A stretch of DNA of 64,000 nucleotides from Epiperipatus broadwayi. Lineage: Eukaryota > Onychophora > Udeonychophora > Euonychophora > Peripatidae. Below the pieces are notes generated by a model, which saw only the letters and a list, made by a program, of their open reading frames with translations, did no database searches and was not told where the DNA came from. Shown piece by piece: positions 22,118 to 34,924 of the stretch (positions within the stretch are counted from its first letter, which is position 1; each line of letters begins with the position of its first letter). The position numbers were made by a program, and so were the translations under genes. The stretch covers positions 11,676,984 to 11,740,983 of the forward strand of contig JAQFVV010006208.1 in NCBI GenBank assembly GCA_028023455.1, given 5' to 3'.

Positions 22118-23963
22118 TCAGTTTGATGGATGATTTGAATATCCAGTCGCTGGAGTATTAACCTCAGTGTTAGTGGTATTATATGGATAACTCCCTGGTT
22201 GTAAATTAGTACCACGACTATATTCATGATTTCTATGGTAACCTCCATGATCCCGGTATGGATTTTGTCTTCTATTATTGCGATAATTTCTGGTAAACCT
22301 TTGCATGCGACCTGCAGATTGGTTTCTTGGTACATGATAATTTACATTTGCTAAATTATAATTAGAGTTATCTCTTGTAGTTCCAGTTGATTTATTACAA
22401 ATACCATCACTAGTTTCTAATATTCCCAAGATATCTGCTACTTCCTCAACGGTATGTCGATCTGCAGCCACCAATGTTTGTTCAATATGCCTTGGTAAAT
22501 TTCTACGCAAAATCCGCACAATCTGAGTTTCTGATAATGGAAATGCATTTAGGGTTCTGAATTTGGCCACTTGATGTCTAAGAAAATTGAGTATAACTCC
22601 CATCACGAGAAGTATATTTTTCGTGAGAAAGTCTATGGCGTATAAAATCTTGTTTATCCTCATTCCAGAAGTTATTCATTATTGCTTCACGATAATCACC
22701 ATAAGTTTGAGGCCTTTCAAACAGAGATCTCCACCATTCTTTGGCTGATGCATATAAATGGTTACTAGCAATTGCCAACTTTTCTTTCTCTGACAGGATA
22801 CTAAGTGTAAATAATTCTTCTAATGTATTTAGGTATTCCATAGGATTTTCATGATATTCACCTTTAAAAACTTTAACATTAATGAACCTTGCAGCATTAT
22901 GATTCATATATGAATCATTAGATATTTGGTGTGGAAAATCAGAAGATCTTTTAGATTCTATTAAATTTGTTCCATTATTAACTTTATCTATACAACACTT
23001 ACAATTTTCTTTATTTATCAATTCCTTAACAAATGTCTCATCCTTAAGATAATCTCTGTCTATAGTATTATCTTTTATTTTATTTATATCTATCTTTATT
23101 TCATATTCTTTCCATTGTTTTTGCAAATTTGATATATATTCACTATTTTCTAACGTAATGATTTTTATTTGCTCAATCTTTATATCCATTTCTGCCACAT
23201 CCTTTCGTACCTCTATTTCATAATTTTTACAAGTTTCAATTTCATTATTATTTATATATTCTGAAAGGGGTCTTAATTTTCCTTGAATTTGATCCAATTT
23301 AACATCTATTTCTTGTATACGATTAGAAGTAACATCATTTACTACATTAATACGTTCATTTATATCTTGTAATTTATTAATATCAATCAACTGTTCCTCT
23401 TGCTGCAATCCCACAGCAATTTTAACTTCAGCAGAGATAGTTGTATATAGGTTTTTAAATGAAGATTCATTATCAATTTTCAATGTTTGGAACTTATCCC
23501 ATAATACTTTATTATCATTAATAATCTTTTCCTTAAATTCCCCATGTTCTTTCTTAGATTCTTCTAATCTGGCCACAATTCCTTGATTTTCTTCCTTCAT
23601 TTCATTATTTATTTCTTCAATTTTTGCTTTTAAAGAATTAGCTTCCACTATTGTCTCTTCTCTATATTTTTCCATCTTTTCATCAAATTTTATTTCTACT
23701 CTTCTAATACTATCATCTACCAAAACTTTTAATTCATTAGAATTAATTTTCATCTCAACTCTAAGTTCATCATATTTAGATTCTAGCTTCTGAGAAAGTT
23801 CATCAGAATTTGTTTTTAAACTAGTCTCTAGTTTATCAGAATTTGTTTTCATCTCAGCTTTAAGTTCATCATATTTGGTATTTAATTCAGCTTTAAGTTT
23901 TTCCAAAAAATCTTTTAAGTCAAAATCACCATTAACTGGCATTTTATTACTATTGTTATCCAT
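22118..23963 (-). pseudogene. gag: Gypsy Gag in two frames (frame break near 22580)
   Basis: The first segment, 23963-22578 (461 residues), has about 320 residues of heptad-like coiled coil with repeats of KYDELKAEMKTNSDKLET type. A capsid-like domain follows (EYLNTLEELFTLS, AKEWWRSLFERP, HRLSHEKYTS). At TTT TCT TAG the frame closes; the next frame resumes at once and continues the capsid (LRHQVAKFRTLNAF) to 22118. The last ~100 residues are Arg/Asn/Tyr-rich (RNYRNNRRQNPYRDHGGY) with no CCHC knuckle, probably the nucleic-acid-binding region. The break could be a one-T insertion in a T run or a +1 frameshift site; I cannot separate them, so 'pseudogene' is provisional. Packaging of element RNA is the family role. 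Confidence 0.8.
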
Positions 23964-25657
23964 TATTATTAATAATACAATATTATATACTCATAAAATA
24001 AAATCTAAGATATATATATATATTTCTATATAGTAACTATCACAGATCAAGGGCTCACCATCTCCAATCATTATTCCAACAAGCAATTTTTTAACTAAAA
24101 ATACAAGCCTTTTTAATCTTATAATATATAATAGCTATCTGACAATCTAAATTTTACTTATTTGAACTCATGAACTTCTTGGCTTAAAAAAAAAAAATCT
24201 TATCTATCACCATAACATCAACAAATTTCTCTAAAATATATATATGCAGAGAGTAACAACTGATATCACTAAATAACATTTATTTATTTTTAATGATAAT
24301 AAATATTCTACACTTATACTATATTAAAATGTGGATACTTCATATCAAATTCAATATAACCTTGAAATATTTAAACTACAACTAAATGTTCACATGCCTT
24401 AAAATAACTAATTTGATAATATAGTGAGACAACTTTCTCATTCAAAATAATGGTAGTTAAATATAAAATACTTAAATCGATACCTATAAATTTTCTGGAC
24501 TTTAATACTTAATACCATTTTATACACATAAAAAAAAAATATCCACTTCACTTATTATTAACTTTTGTGCTCGAAATATTTTACTAAAATTGTACTAATG
24601 CAGTTTACTACTAACAAATATTCACTAATTGAATTTCATGTTTAAAAGTCACTTACAAAAAAAAATAAAAATAAAACATCGATATGTTTGTTTTCAAACC
24701 CTAATTGATAATCAATGTAATAGATTATTTGTTACAAACAATAATCAATTAATCAAACTCTTAAGTTTGGTGTTATATATTTAAGTTATATACTTATCTA
24801 TTCCTCCAAAGATCCGACAGATATTGACAACCAAAAGATTGATTAGCACTTCACAACTTTGATGTAGATAAAAGAATTCAATCATTACTCCTAAAGCATA
24901 CAATGTTTCATGAACACTTAGATGACTATCACATTTCATTCTATCCTATCTACTACAACCCATAATAATTTTTCTTAGAACACCATTACACTACCCTGCT
25001 TATATTTAAGTCTTAGGGGCTATTATTTATAAATATTTCCTTGCTCATCTTTGGGAGACTTAGAGGCAAATATTATACTTATATTAAAATAATTATATCT
25101 TACTCTCTCTGGAGTTTTAAAGATAAAATCATGGCAGGACTACTGTTAACTGCTTCATGATAAATAATAATAAACATCAAGATTTGGGTTGGAGCAATGA
25201 ATGAGACTAATCAATCACAAGTGACATGAATGCATCACATCCTCAAGATAATAACCAAAATTCCCCACTCAACATCAATACCTGCAACAGAACCAACCAA
25301 ACTCCAACAATCAAATATCCCATCCAACCTTCAAAATTATAGATTTTCTACAACTCAAACTTTCCAAATATGTACAAAATTATTATACTATAATTCAACA
25401 CCATCAATATACTTTTTAAATTGAAATTAAACTGCTTCATGACTATATTTATCTTTCATCACTAAAAAAAAAATACAATAATATTAACCATCACCATCTA
25501 AACATAAGGCTAAAATATTTCCATTTATATAAAAAAAAAATTAAACACACAAAAATGCTTCTCTTTCTTTAAATTATACATCTCATATTAATATATATAC
25601 TAGACATCTTAATCTCAAGTATGTGGGGTATTTCAAGCCCTAATTAGCTTATTTCTA
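23964..25657 (-). other. Gypsy 5' leader, non-coding
   Basis: 1.7 kb between the primer-binding site and gag. It is AT-rich with no plausible ORF in element sense; a 64-codon frame on the opposite strand (25230-25424) is low-complexity. It presumably holds packaging and dimerisation signals. No known motif seen. Confidence 0.6.
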
Positions 25658-25675
25658 GCCCTAGTTGTTGCGCCA
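25658..25675 (-). promoter_or_regulatory. tRNA primer-binding site
   Basis: Two bases after the 5' LTR end the element-sense strand reads TGGCGCAACAACTAGGGC. TGG complements a tRNA CCA end, and the distance is standard. The matching tRNA would end in GTTGCGCCA; I cannot name it from this window. Confidence 0.8.
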
Positions 25676-25677
25676 AA

Positions 25678-27718
25678 TGTAATGGAAACGTATATGTAGC
25701 AGCCCCACGATTGGACTAGCCAAATGTAATGGAACCTATAATTCAGAGCCTCACTTGGATGCTCCAAATGTAATGGAACTTAAGGTAGCCCATGTTTGGA
25801 CAAGTTAAATATAATGGATCGTACTTGCTACATTCCATTTAAATTGAAGAAAGACAAAATTATCCCGGTTATATAAATAATGTAATGGAAACTATATGGT
25901 AGCTCATAATTAAGCAAGTTAAATATAATGGAATGTATATGAGTTATTCCATTTATATTAAAGAATGAAGAAAAACAAACTTGTTCCAATTATATTTTAA
26001 TAAATTGTTTAAATTGCCCTTCCAGCTAGCTTTATATAAAACAAATCTAAAATCATACTAATCAATGAGATCTTTCATTATAATTTATCTTTTAGGTTGA
26101 TGTGACTAACTAATCAAATATATATATCAAAAATAAAAGGGACTTTTATTAAATTCAAATATACACATCTACTATATAAATTTATGTACCTCTAAATATG
26201 TGTATGAAAAATAATATATGTAAGTGACCTACAAACCAAGTAATAAATGAAATAAGAAATTATCTTTTATTAAGTCGTAAATTTAATTAATTTACTAATA
26301 ACTTTGGCATTAAGAAAATAAGAATAATATAGTATCGATCTTTAAATAATTACAAAGGCATTATTTATAAAAATAAATAGCACATCTTTATTTTATGTTA
26401 TCGTTTGACTTTAAATAATATTAATGTTTCAATATTAATATAAACAATAAATATATAAAGACATATTTCTGCCTAATAGTTATAATATAAAGATAATAAT
26501 TAATATATAGTACCTCAACTTATAAATTATATTTTCAGATTTTAAAATTATTTAAATATTTATCTTAAACATCATCTGTTATACGTTTAATGTTATAATA
26601 GAACAAGACGCTTAAATTGATCATTCACAAACGTTACATTTTACAATGAAAAATAAAATAAACAAAAAAAAAAAAATATATCAATCTCAAAAATGTATAT
26701 CCACACATCACTCATATATATATAAAATTATTAAATACCTTTTTAAAAGTTCACTTAGTTGATTGTCCTTTTTAAGAATTAATTTAGTCCATGAGTTTTT
26801 TCATCTGTATATTTTTTATTTTTATTTTTAGAATGCATTCTATTAAAAGAACGACGAAACGATTTCATTAAAGAAGATTATTAATTCTTGAATATATGCA
26901 TATTTTATTAAAATGTTAAATCCAGTACATCAATTACAATTACTTCCAGATTAGAATTAAATTGACGATAATACATTTAAGATAGCTATACCAGCTTTTA
27001 ATTCCAGACGCGATGAAATTTATACGTTGAAAATTTTAGTTGTTCCATTGAAAAATTGCTTTAGAATATATGAAAGCGATGATGATGATGCAGCCCTAGC
27101 TGCGATATATCCTTATTACCCCGTCATAATTTATATGTTTATTACAAAAATATATACGTTACTTCAGTATTTTAAAAATGGTAAACTTTAAAGAAATAAA
27201 ATGTAATAAAATTCTATCCTTCAGTTGTTTGTTCTATATCCCATTTTTTTAATAAGCAATCCTAATAATGGCTTCCTTATTATTGTCGCGTGGTTCCATG
27301 CCAGCAGATGCTATTTTAAAACTCATGTTATATATATATGTTCTCTTTTACAACAATTAACATCAAAATAAAAATAAAATATTAAGTATACATATAAAAA
27401 GTATCAAATCGAAAATTTAACATCTTTTAAAATATACATAAATAATTATTTATTGCATTTAATAATCATTATAAATAAAATAATCTTTTTTATAATTAAT
27501 AATTTATATGTCCTTATTTATTTTAATAATTAAATGTTTATAACGATGTACTATCAATATATATAAATAAAATAATAACTTCAAATAATAACTATATTTA
27601 ATAAACATAAAAGAAAAATTTAAATATTTCATATGTAAACTTCAACTTAAAGAGATTTTTTTTTTAATAACAAATAACAAATTTTTAAAATATAAATATC
27701 GACCTATTGATATTTACA
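25678..27718 (-). repeat. 5' LTR of the Gypsy element
   Basis: Near-identical partner of 15783-17821. It should contain the promoter and polyadenylation signals; AT-richness prevents a confident TATA call. Differences seen include C/T, A/G and homopolymer changes (for example around 25704, 25758, 25799, 26481-26489, 27490-27500). The motif TGTAATGGAA is at 25678, 25725, 25769 and 25881. Confidence 0.95.
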
Positions 27719-27794
27719 ATATATATTTCACTAAATCTGATACTGAAGATTGGTGGGGAGGGGGAGGATTTTTTCAAAAGAACACTATACTTCT

Positions 27795-28180
27795 TTTAAC
27801 TGAAACCCACAGGCTTATTATATACCTGTGTCTATATATGTAATATATAGGGCATATGAGCACAGACTTTCACACAACCCACCACTCTCCACACTATCTC
27901 ATAACACTGATACACTTGAACACAAATATGTTGAAAAGATAAATAATCACCAATAGACGTATTTCATGCTAAACCAGTAATCGTCAGTTGGTCCAGATTA
28001 CCATCTCTACACGTATATGCTATAAGTGCTCAGATATATATTAAGATACACTAACCTCATACTGGTGATTATTTATCTTTTCAACATATATGTGTTCAAG
28101 TGTATCAGTGTTATGAGATAGTGTGGAGAGTGGTGGGTCGTGTGAAAGTCTGTGCTCATATACCCTATATATTATATTTC
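27795..28180. repeat. Family A foldback
   Basis: Minus copy about 27795-28055 and a shorter plus copy about 28064-28180 meet head to head; outer blocks GGGCATATGAGCACAGACTT and its inverse match. The hammerhead block at 27949-27992 (minus) has CTGACGA instead of CTGATGA but keeps stem I ACCAA, the AGCA stem and GAAA. The U7-to-C position is the variable core base, so folding may persist. Confidence 0.75.
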
Positions 28181-28217
28181 TTTTACTATTTTCATCACAT
28201 TTTTAACAGTCTAAGGA

Positions 28218-28290
28218 GAACGTGACTGCCTTACGAGCAGTTGTCCCAGGTTCGCTTCTCGGCCGATGCTTTGATACATGAGAAAAAAAA
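28218..28290 (+). mobile_element. tRNA-derived mini-SINE, 5'-truncated
   Basis: Retains CTGCCTTACGAGCAGTTGTC, B-box-like GGTTCGCTTCTC, closing GGCCGATGC, TTTGATACATG and an A tail. The A-box half is missing. Confidence 0.75.
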
Positions 28291-28663
28291 AAAAGAGTAT
28301 GAAAAGAGTTGCTAAACTGGCTTATCCTAGGTAATATGAATAATTAAAAACTGTAAACTTGCCCTTGTTTTGTAAAACATTACAATAGAATCCACAATAT
28401 AAGAATTAAAACATTTATATAAGTAATTATGTATATTCATAGGTATTTTCAATTTGTTATTGTTTCCTCCATACAATCAACCTATAACATCCACTATATT
28501 AACATTTAATACTTTAATTGCATGCTATTTAAAAAAGATATAAATAATATAATAAAATATTGTTTTATAAATGAATAAGATATAAATTACATGTAAATAT
28601 TTATATTTTAATGTAAACAACTAGCATTTTCTTACGTGCAATGATTTTCTGAGTCATGTATGG

Positions 28664-29098
28664 CAAGGTTGTTCAACAAGTCGATCGTGATCCACCGGTC
28701 GATCGCGAGGCCAATCTGGCAAGAGCTGTCGGTAACAAGTGAAACAAATTAAGTCAAGATTTTCAAGTTTTTTTGTTTTTGTTCTAATTTTTTTTTTCAA
28801 TTCTAGATAGGTGAAGTCCACTAAGTCGTATTATTATTGAAAATAATATTTTAATCTCGACTTATTGTAGCTAATTTGAATTAATAAATATTGTTAATAA
28901 TTAGTCATGTTGCTTTAATTCCTCCGGACATGAGTTTTTTGGCCCGTTAAATAATTATTTTTTACTAGGTAGATATATAAAAATAGTATGTATTTCACAC
29001 CTCCCTTCACTTAGACTAAGCCTATGAAAACAAGTCGATCGCAACACGTTTTAAAAATAAAAAGTACATCTTATGAACTCAAAAGTTGGCCACCTCTG
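28664..29098. mobile_element. Non-autonomous hAT element with perfect 8 bp duplication
   Basis: ATGTATGG flanks both sides (28656-28663 and 29099-29106). Imperfect inverted ends: CAAGGTTGTTCAAC and, inverted, CAGAGGTGGCCAAC. Both ends contain GTCGATCG words. 435 bp, no ORF. Confidence 0.8.
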
Positions 29099-29632
29099 AT
29101 GTATGGTATTTATCACTCGAATTTTTTTGCATCACCGTAAATAAGCACAATTTTTTTTAAAATGACGTTTAAATGTTAACATATTTGACAAACCAAACAT
29201 AAACAATTACTTAATAAATATAAAATTATTAAATTCCATATGCTGCATTTTTGATATATAACTTTAAATTTATTTAAAGATTTTATAATATATCATCTTT
29301 TTTAATCTCAACTTTTTTTCCATTTGCACAATAATGTATGAACTTTCTAAATATATGAGTTATGATTTTTCCCAAATTCTTTTCGGAATGTTGTTTTTCT
29401 TCAAAAATTAAAAATTTTATTTAAAATTATTTCAAAGTATAAAAGTAATAACTACATAAATTCTATCATACATTAAAAAATTAGTATGCATCTTGTTAAT
29501 TATAAAATAATAATTATTAATTTAATTTCAGTACAAATGAAAAAAATTGTTCGTTTGTAAAAAAAAAAAAAAAATGAAAGTCATCTTAAAATAATGAAAA
29601 TGAAAAAAAAATTTTTTTTCTCATGCGTTAAA

Positions 29633-29711
29633 GCATCAGCCGAGAAGCGAACCCGCAATCCCCGGACAACTGCTTATAAGGCAGCTGTGCTGACTACTCG
29701 ACCACCAACGC
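29633..29711 (-). mobile_element. tRNA-derived mini-SINE
   Basis: Minus strand GCGTTGGTGGTCGAGTAGTC start, CTTATAA in the anticodon-loop position, B-box-like GGTTCGCTTCTC, closing acceptor strand, then T-rich plus-strand run (A tail) at 29611-29619. Its weak open frame is incidental. Confidence 0.8.
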
Positions 29712-29944
29712 TTAACAAATCATTTTATAACCAAAAATGTATATTGCATTATTATTATTTTCTTGAAAAAAGTATGATTAAATAAATATATATGCACACA
29801 CAAATATATATGTTGTTTGCACTGTTCTATTTTTTCCAAAAAATATTTTTGTTTATAATCAATCTTAATTTATTAATGTATTGAAATATTTAAATTAAGT
29901 TGTATTATAAGAATTAAAGTATACATATTAAAATCATCTCTCTC

Positions 29945-30660
29945 CATATATAATCATTATTTCCAGCCTTTATCAATTCACAGTAGAATGATGTGTCCAA
30001 CTTTAATACAGTCTCCAACCTTTAGCTTCTATTCTCATCACATCAGCAAACTTCCTTATGTCATCCATTCATCTAGTAGGTTGTCTCTTTCTAAATCTTT
30101 TATAATCTCTTGAGATACAGATTGAGATTTAAAATGACCATCTATTATCATTTCTTTCAATGATGCCAAAATTATTTGTTTATTCTCTCACCCATATATT
30201 TTCTTTTTGATCCCTTCTTACTACTAATTCTCCGTATTTTACTGAATGATTTGAAGTCTGTACTATTCTTCTATTAAGTATTCAAAACACAATCGATAAG
30301 TAAGAACTGATAAACCACATTTATTAAAAACATTTTTTTAAAAACACAGAGACATATTTCTTTTTAATAGTAAGTTTATTTCTATCAAAAACACTCCACC
30401 CGAATTTAATTTTATTATTAATTTAATCCATTATGTTTCTGACCTTAGTTGTTAACTTTTCGAATTCATCACTATCAATTTTTACTTTCATTATTTGAGA
30501 AAATCCATAAACATTACTGCAATCTTTTTAGCATTTATCTTTAAGCCATTTTCATAAGATAATTCTTGAAGCTCTGAAATATTATTTGCAAGAATGATTG
30601 CATTATCTGCAAAATCTAAATGATTTAAATAATCTCTGTTTACTTTTAACACTTTCATGT
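29945..30660 (-). pseudogene. RTE-like LINE reverse transcriptase fragment
   Basis: On the minus strand 30640-30490 reads LDFADNAIILANNISELQEL and then NGLKINAKKIAV: the RT active-site block with FADD decayed to FADN, followed by the GLKIN motif of non-LTR RTs. Downstream, 30200-29945 corresponds to the decayed C-terminal tail. Many stops. Confidence 0.75.
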
Positions 30661-30853
30661 CCTATTTTAATCCACAAAATGTTTATTTTAAAACTGCTGT
30701 AAAAAGTTTTAGACATATGGATTCACAGTGTCACAGTCTTTTTAATATCGAAGTTCAATTTTGGTGTTAATTTTTATAACTGGTTTCTGGAACACTTTAT
30801 GAATAGCTTTGAAATGAAAATGAAATATATATATATTTTTTTCATATGTCAAA

Positions 30854-30942
30854 TCATCGGCCGGGAAGCGAACCAGTGACAACTGTCTGCAAGCAACTGC
30901 TTGCTTGCAAGGCCGCTGCACTGACCTCTTGGCTACCAATGC
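30854..30942 (-). mobile_element. tRNA-derived SINE, long-arm subfamily
   Basis: Minus strand has CTTGCAAGCAAGCAGTTGCT, then TGCAGACAGTTGTCACTGG, B-box-like GGTTCGCTTCCC and closing CCGATGATT, followed by TGACATATGAAAAAAA. The extra ~17 bases before the T arm identify the subfamily. Confidence 0.8.
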
Positions 30943-31374
30943 ATATATATTTGATAGTGGAGTTTTAAGCTTGAATCAGTTAAATGCAAAAGCAAAAATT
31001 TCATCCTCTTGGCTTCTAAATAGCAGTAGTTGATAACTACCTTATTTTTGTCAACTCAAAAGATGATCCATAGAAAGTTCTTAAATGTTTTGAAGGAATT
31101 CAAGTTTAAAAAAAAATCACTTTATAAAGAAACTGAATTTTTTAAATCTTCATGGAAGAACTTTTAATAGGATAATTATCAGCTTCAGGATGTGAACAGA
31201 TTTAAATATCTCAGTAAACAGAAAGACAGGATAGTACGGTTTAAACACAGGTCTAATGTAATGCTGTTGTTGTAGTTGATGCATTAAAACTTACGAAATT
31301 TTATTACAGTGATAAAATTATTAATATTAGAATACAAGTATAATTTAATATACTTGGAAATTACATGTAATTGT

Positions 31375-31560
31375 AGAGGCTTTGAATACAGACTTTTAAG
31401 CACCCTTCAGCTATTGTTTCTATCTCATACAACTGATATAAATGAACACACACATGTGAAAAAGATTAATACTCTCCAATATAGGTATTTTGTGCTAAAG
31501 CAGCACTCATCAATTGGTCCAGATCATTGTTTATTGCAACTAATTAAGTTGTATGGAGAG
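31375..31560 (-). repeat. Family A relative, single decayed copy
   Basis: The hammerhead block lies at 31475-31518 (minus): ACCAA, TTGATGA, GTGCT/AGCAC stem, AAAA, TTGGA. Both C3 and G12 core positions are mutated to T and A, the CpG/C decay pattern, so it is inactive. Confidence 0.65.
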
Positions 31561-32029
31561 CACTGTTAGCTAGATTTATTGCAGTAAGCCATGAAACTTA
31601 TTATTGATGCAACATAAAGGCATTAAAAATTTATTTAACAATGTTCTAACATTTGAAATATCAGGCAAAAGCCTGAGTTCAAATCCCCTGTATTAACAAT
31701 GTTCGATAAGCTTCTAAAAGATCATAAGAATGATTGATATGTTTTTAGCTTACTGGATGTAATACTATAGAGCATTCATGCACAACCCATGAACTGCATG
31801 CAAACCTTTATCATTTTTTCTGTGGATCTTCATGATTTTTATAATGTAGACTTATTTCACGATTATGCTGGCCTAATCATGTATTATTCCCCCATTTACT
31901 CACATTTTTTAAAATTGAAATTTAATGAGAGTGATTCCTCAAATTATTCATCAAAAAAATTAATTTAAAATTTAAAAAGTTTTAACTTCTGTTTCCATCA
32001 ATTGTATCTTTTTTTCTCATATGTCAAAG

Positions 32030-32118
32030 CATCTGCCAGGAAGGAAACCTGTGACAACTGTCTGCAAGCAACTGCTTGCTTGCAAGGCAGCTGCACTGAC
32101 CTCTCGGCTACCAACACT
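32030..32118 (-). mobile_element. tRNA-derived SINE, long-arm subfamily
   Basis: Same organisation as 30854-30942 with TGC at the anticodon position; the B box has a substitution (GGTTTCCTTCC). A tail appears as a plus-strand T run at 32010-32017. Confidence 0.8.
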
Positions 32119-32278
32119 TGACTTAATTTATAATAATAATTCTGAAAAGCTAGCAATGATATTCATGTATGCATCACAGCATTAAATAAGCAGGATAAAG
32201 GCCAGTTTATTACATTTTTTAAAAGTGTGCAAAATGCTCTAGTTTTTATAAAGTTAATTTGTTAATAAATTCATATTT

Positions 32279-32412
32279 ATCATCATCATCATCAACCATT
32301 ATCAATCCACTGCAGGATGAAGGTCTCTCCAAGTTCAATCCATCTTCTATCTTTAGCTTCTCATTTCCAATCACCCCTGCCATAACCTTTCTTATTTCAT
32401 CCATCCATCCCA
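32279..32412 (-). mobile_element. RTE-like LINE 3' end, 5'-truncated
   Basis: Inverse of GGATGAAGGTCTCTCCAAGT and the CATCATCATCATCA tail as at 11249 and 42622; encodes the WIELGETFILQWID end. Confidence 0.8.
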
Positions 32413-32414
32413 CA

Positions 32415-34170
32415 TAAAGGCTTCATATATATAAAAAAAAGAAAATTGTTAAAGAAATGAGAAAATTCCAGGCAAAATATTATTTCTTCGTTGAAGTGAA
32501 AACAGACCAACGTGTTGTTCAATATGGTCCAAATCTGTATATATTTACATAATTTAATATTAAGCACCATCACATTATTAAACATTGGAGATATGATAAA
32601 CACAAAGGATAAAACAATAAGCAAATCAATAGCCTAAATATACTCTTCACTAAAAGACAGTTAGAGCTTAGAGAAATTATGCATATAAACTACATCAGGA
32701 AAGATGTTGCTATACATTCTATAACTTATTCTGATAATGAATTTGTAAAAAAAAACCTCATTAGGACTGCTGAAATCTTGTACCCAGAAAAATTAAAATG
32801 TTTGAAAGTACTTATCCTGGCTAGTGATGAACCTTTACTCAAAGATTCATTATACTGATCATCAAAGTGTACCCATTATTTGATTTATAATTGATTATTG
32901 TCTCATTATGACAATCTTTACAAAAAAATTGAAACTTTTTTTTATAATAACCACCATTTTGAATTTCATAAGATTGATGATGTCATAGTTTAGTGACTTC
33001 ACCAAAGCCATACCGAAATAAAATAGCAATGTCGATGGTATACATGTATAGTACAGTACAGTTTATTGATTATACAATATACAAAATTGGTTTGATTATT
33101 GAATTAAAATGTGATTAAATATATTTTATCTGATTTCACTCAGTATCTTGACAAGATATGTCCAAAGTAGTTTTTTTTATTGTTAATGACTATAAAAGCA
33201 AAAAAAATGTGTCTCATGCAGTATAGTTAGTAATCACAATATACTTTGATCACATATAATAACATACTCAATTAATATTATGGATTAAAATTATTATGAA
33301 TATTATTTTGCTTGTGGTAAAAAATATATAATCATAAGTATAAAATATTGTACAACATTAAATATAAATTAATCTGAGAGGGAAAACGATTCTGTGCATT
33401 ATGCAGTTAATAATTAACTTTATATGATCAAAGGTTCCCAAATGTAAGTTAAAATATTTATTCGCTCAAATTTAGATCAATAATCTTATAATTTTTTTTC
33501 TAATAATGGCGGCTATTTAAAGAAAAAATGCACTTTTAATATCAGCAAAAAAAAAAAAAAAAAACAAATCCCAAAAATTTAATCATTTAGATTATTAAAA
33601 CTTCAGCAATAAACAATACATCACAGTTTCTTATCAAATTTATATTTACTTTTAGTGTACAGTATTTCTGTAATATAAATACAATTTATTAAATCATTTT
33701 ATAAAAAAATAAATAATAATAACAGAACCGCAGTTAATTACAAAAAGCAAAGAATTTGATAATAAAACATAAAATGCATCAAAAATAAATGTTTTTGTTT
33801 TTTTTTTAATTTTACAATTTGTATTGTAGTCCATTAATTTTTTCATTCATGCTTTATTTTAATTTAATGAATAGTGGAATTTAAAAAAATATTCTCTCGG
33901 GATCTAAAAAAAACAAAATGGTGGACAAACAAAGAAAAAAATAATTACCAGTATATATATATTAAAAATTATACCTACTAAAATGTTTTAATAAAGAATA
34001 CTTAACCACAGATTAGTAAATTTTTATTTTAATAATATGCTTCATAAAATGTCTATTAATTAATTGATACTTTCAATTTAATTAAAGTTATTTTTTTAAT
34101 CAAATTTTATACACTTTGAATTTAAAGTAACAAATTAACTTTTCTTCATAGAAACTCATTATAATTACTT
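32415..34170. other. AT-rich spacer
   Basis: No ORF, SINE, ribozyme or known repeat is recognisable; several A or T runs. Confidence 0.35.
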
Positions 34171-34173
34171 ATT

Positions 34174-34352
34174 TTGGTACTTGGGTATTCTGCAACCAAG
34201 AAAAGATAGGAGGACTTTTCACATTCATATCAATACCTGCTAACTTTTTAATGTTGTTATTTTGGAAACATCAAACATTACAAAGTTAGCAAGCAATGCT
34301 TTTATATGAATGTGAAAAGTCCTCCTTTCTTTCCTTGGTTGCAGGAATAATA
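34174..34352. repeat. Foldback with third copy nearby
   Basis: Left arm contains GGAGGACTTTTCACATTCAT and the right arm its inverse, about 73 bp each with a 32 bp loop. A related single copy is at about 35530-35610 (GTGAAAAGTTGTC, AATACCCAAGTACC). Confidence 0.7.
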
Positions 34353-34924
34353 TCCAATAGTTTTAGAAAAATACACAAAAATAAATTTTATAGGAAATAT
34401 ACATGTACTTCTATGCAATGTAGACAGATGCAAACAACCAAATTTTCTTATTTTATTACATCAATTTTAAAAAAAAAAGTCTAGAAATGAAGCCGTATAT
34501 GATCTGTTTTTTCTGCACAAAATTAACACAGCACAAATATATCTTTCTAAAAATAAAAAAAGAAAATATTCTATGAAATATACACTTATGCAGACGACGT
34601 TTTCACATGAAATTTGATTGATTTTCAACAAAGAATAATACTGAAATTTGTACAAATAGTTTTTAAAATCACATCATAAAACATTCAACATACATACAGA
34701 GGCTACTTATTGTTTAAAATAGGGTGGTGTAGTTGAAATCTTCAATTTGGAATGGAATTCTTGCATACAAAATGGCCCTCCCTACCATTCCTCCTCCAAA
34801 ATGATTGTGGAGCATATGATTATGCAGTACATGCTGCAAATGGAATTTTGCAAAGCAATCTAACTTTTGGAATAAATCAATGGCAATTTCTTTTTTGAAA
34901 TGAACAACATCCAAAAAACAAAAA

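Larger units (their letters stand above)
15783..27718 (-). mobile_element. Gypsy/Ty3-type LTR retrotransposon, 11.9 kb, young
   Basis: The full-length element on the minus strand has, in order: 5' LTR (27718-25678), primer-binding site, 1.7 kb non-coding leader, gag (23963 to about 22118, one frame break), pol (22079-18831), a 1 kb tail with decayed ORF3, a weak polypurine tract and 3' LTR (17821-15783). The protease-RT-RNase H-integrase order defines Gypsy/Metaviridae. LTR near-identity and an open pol indicate recent insertion. Long LTRs, a long leader and a coiled-coil Gag make it larger than typical 5-8 kb members. Confidence 0.95.
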
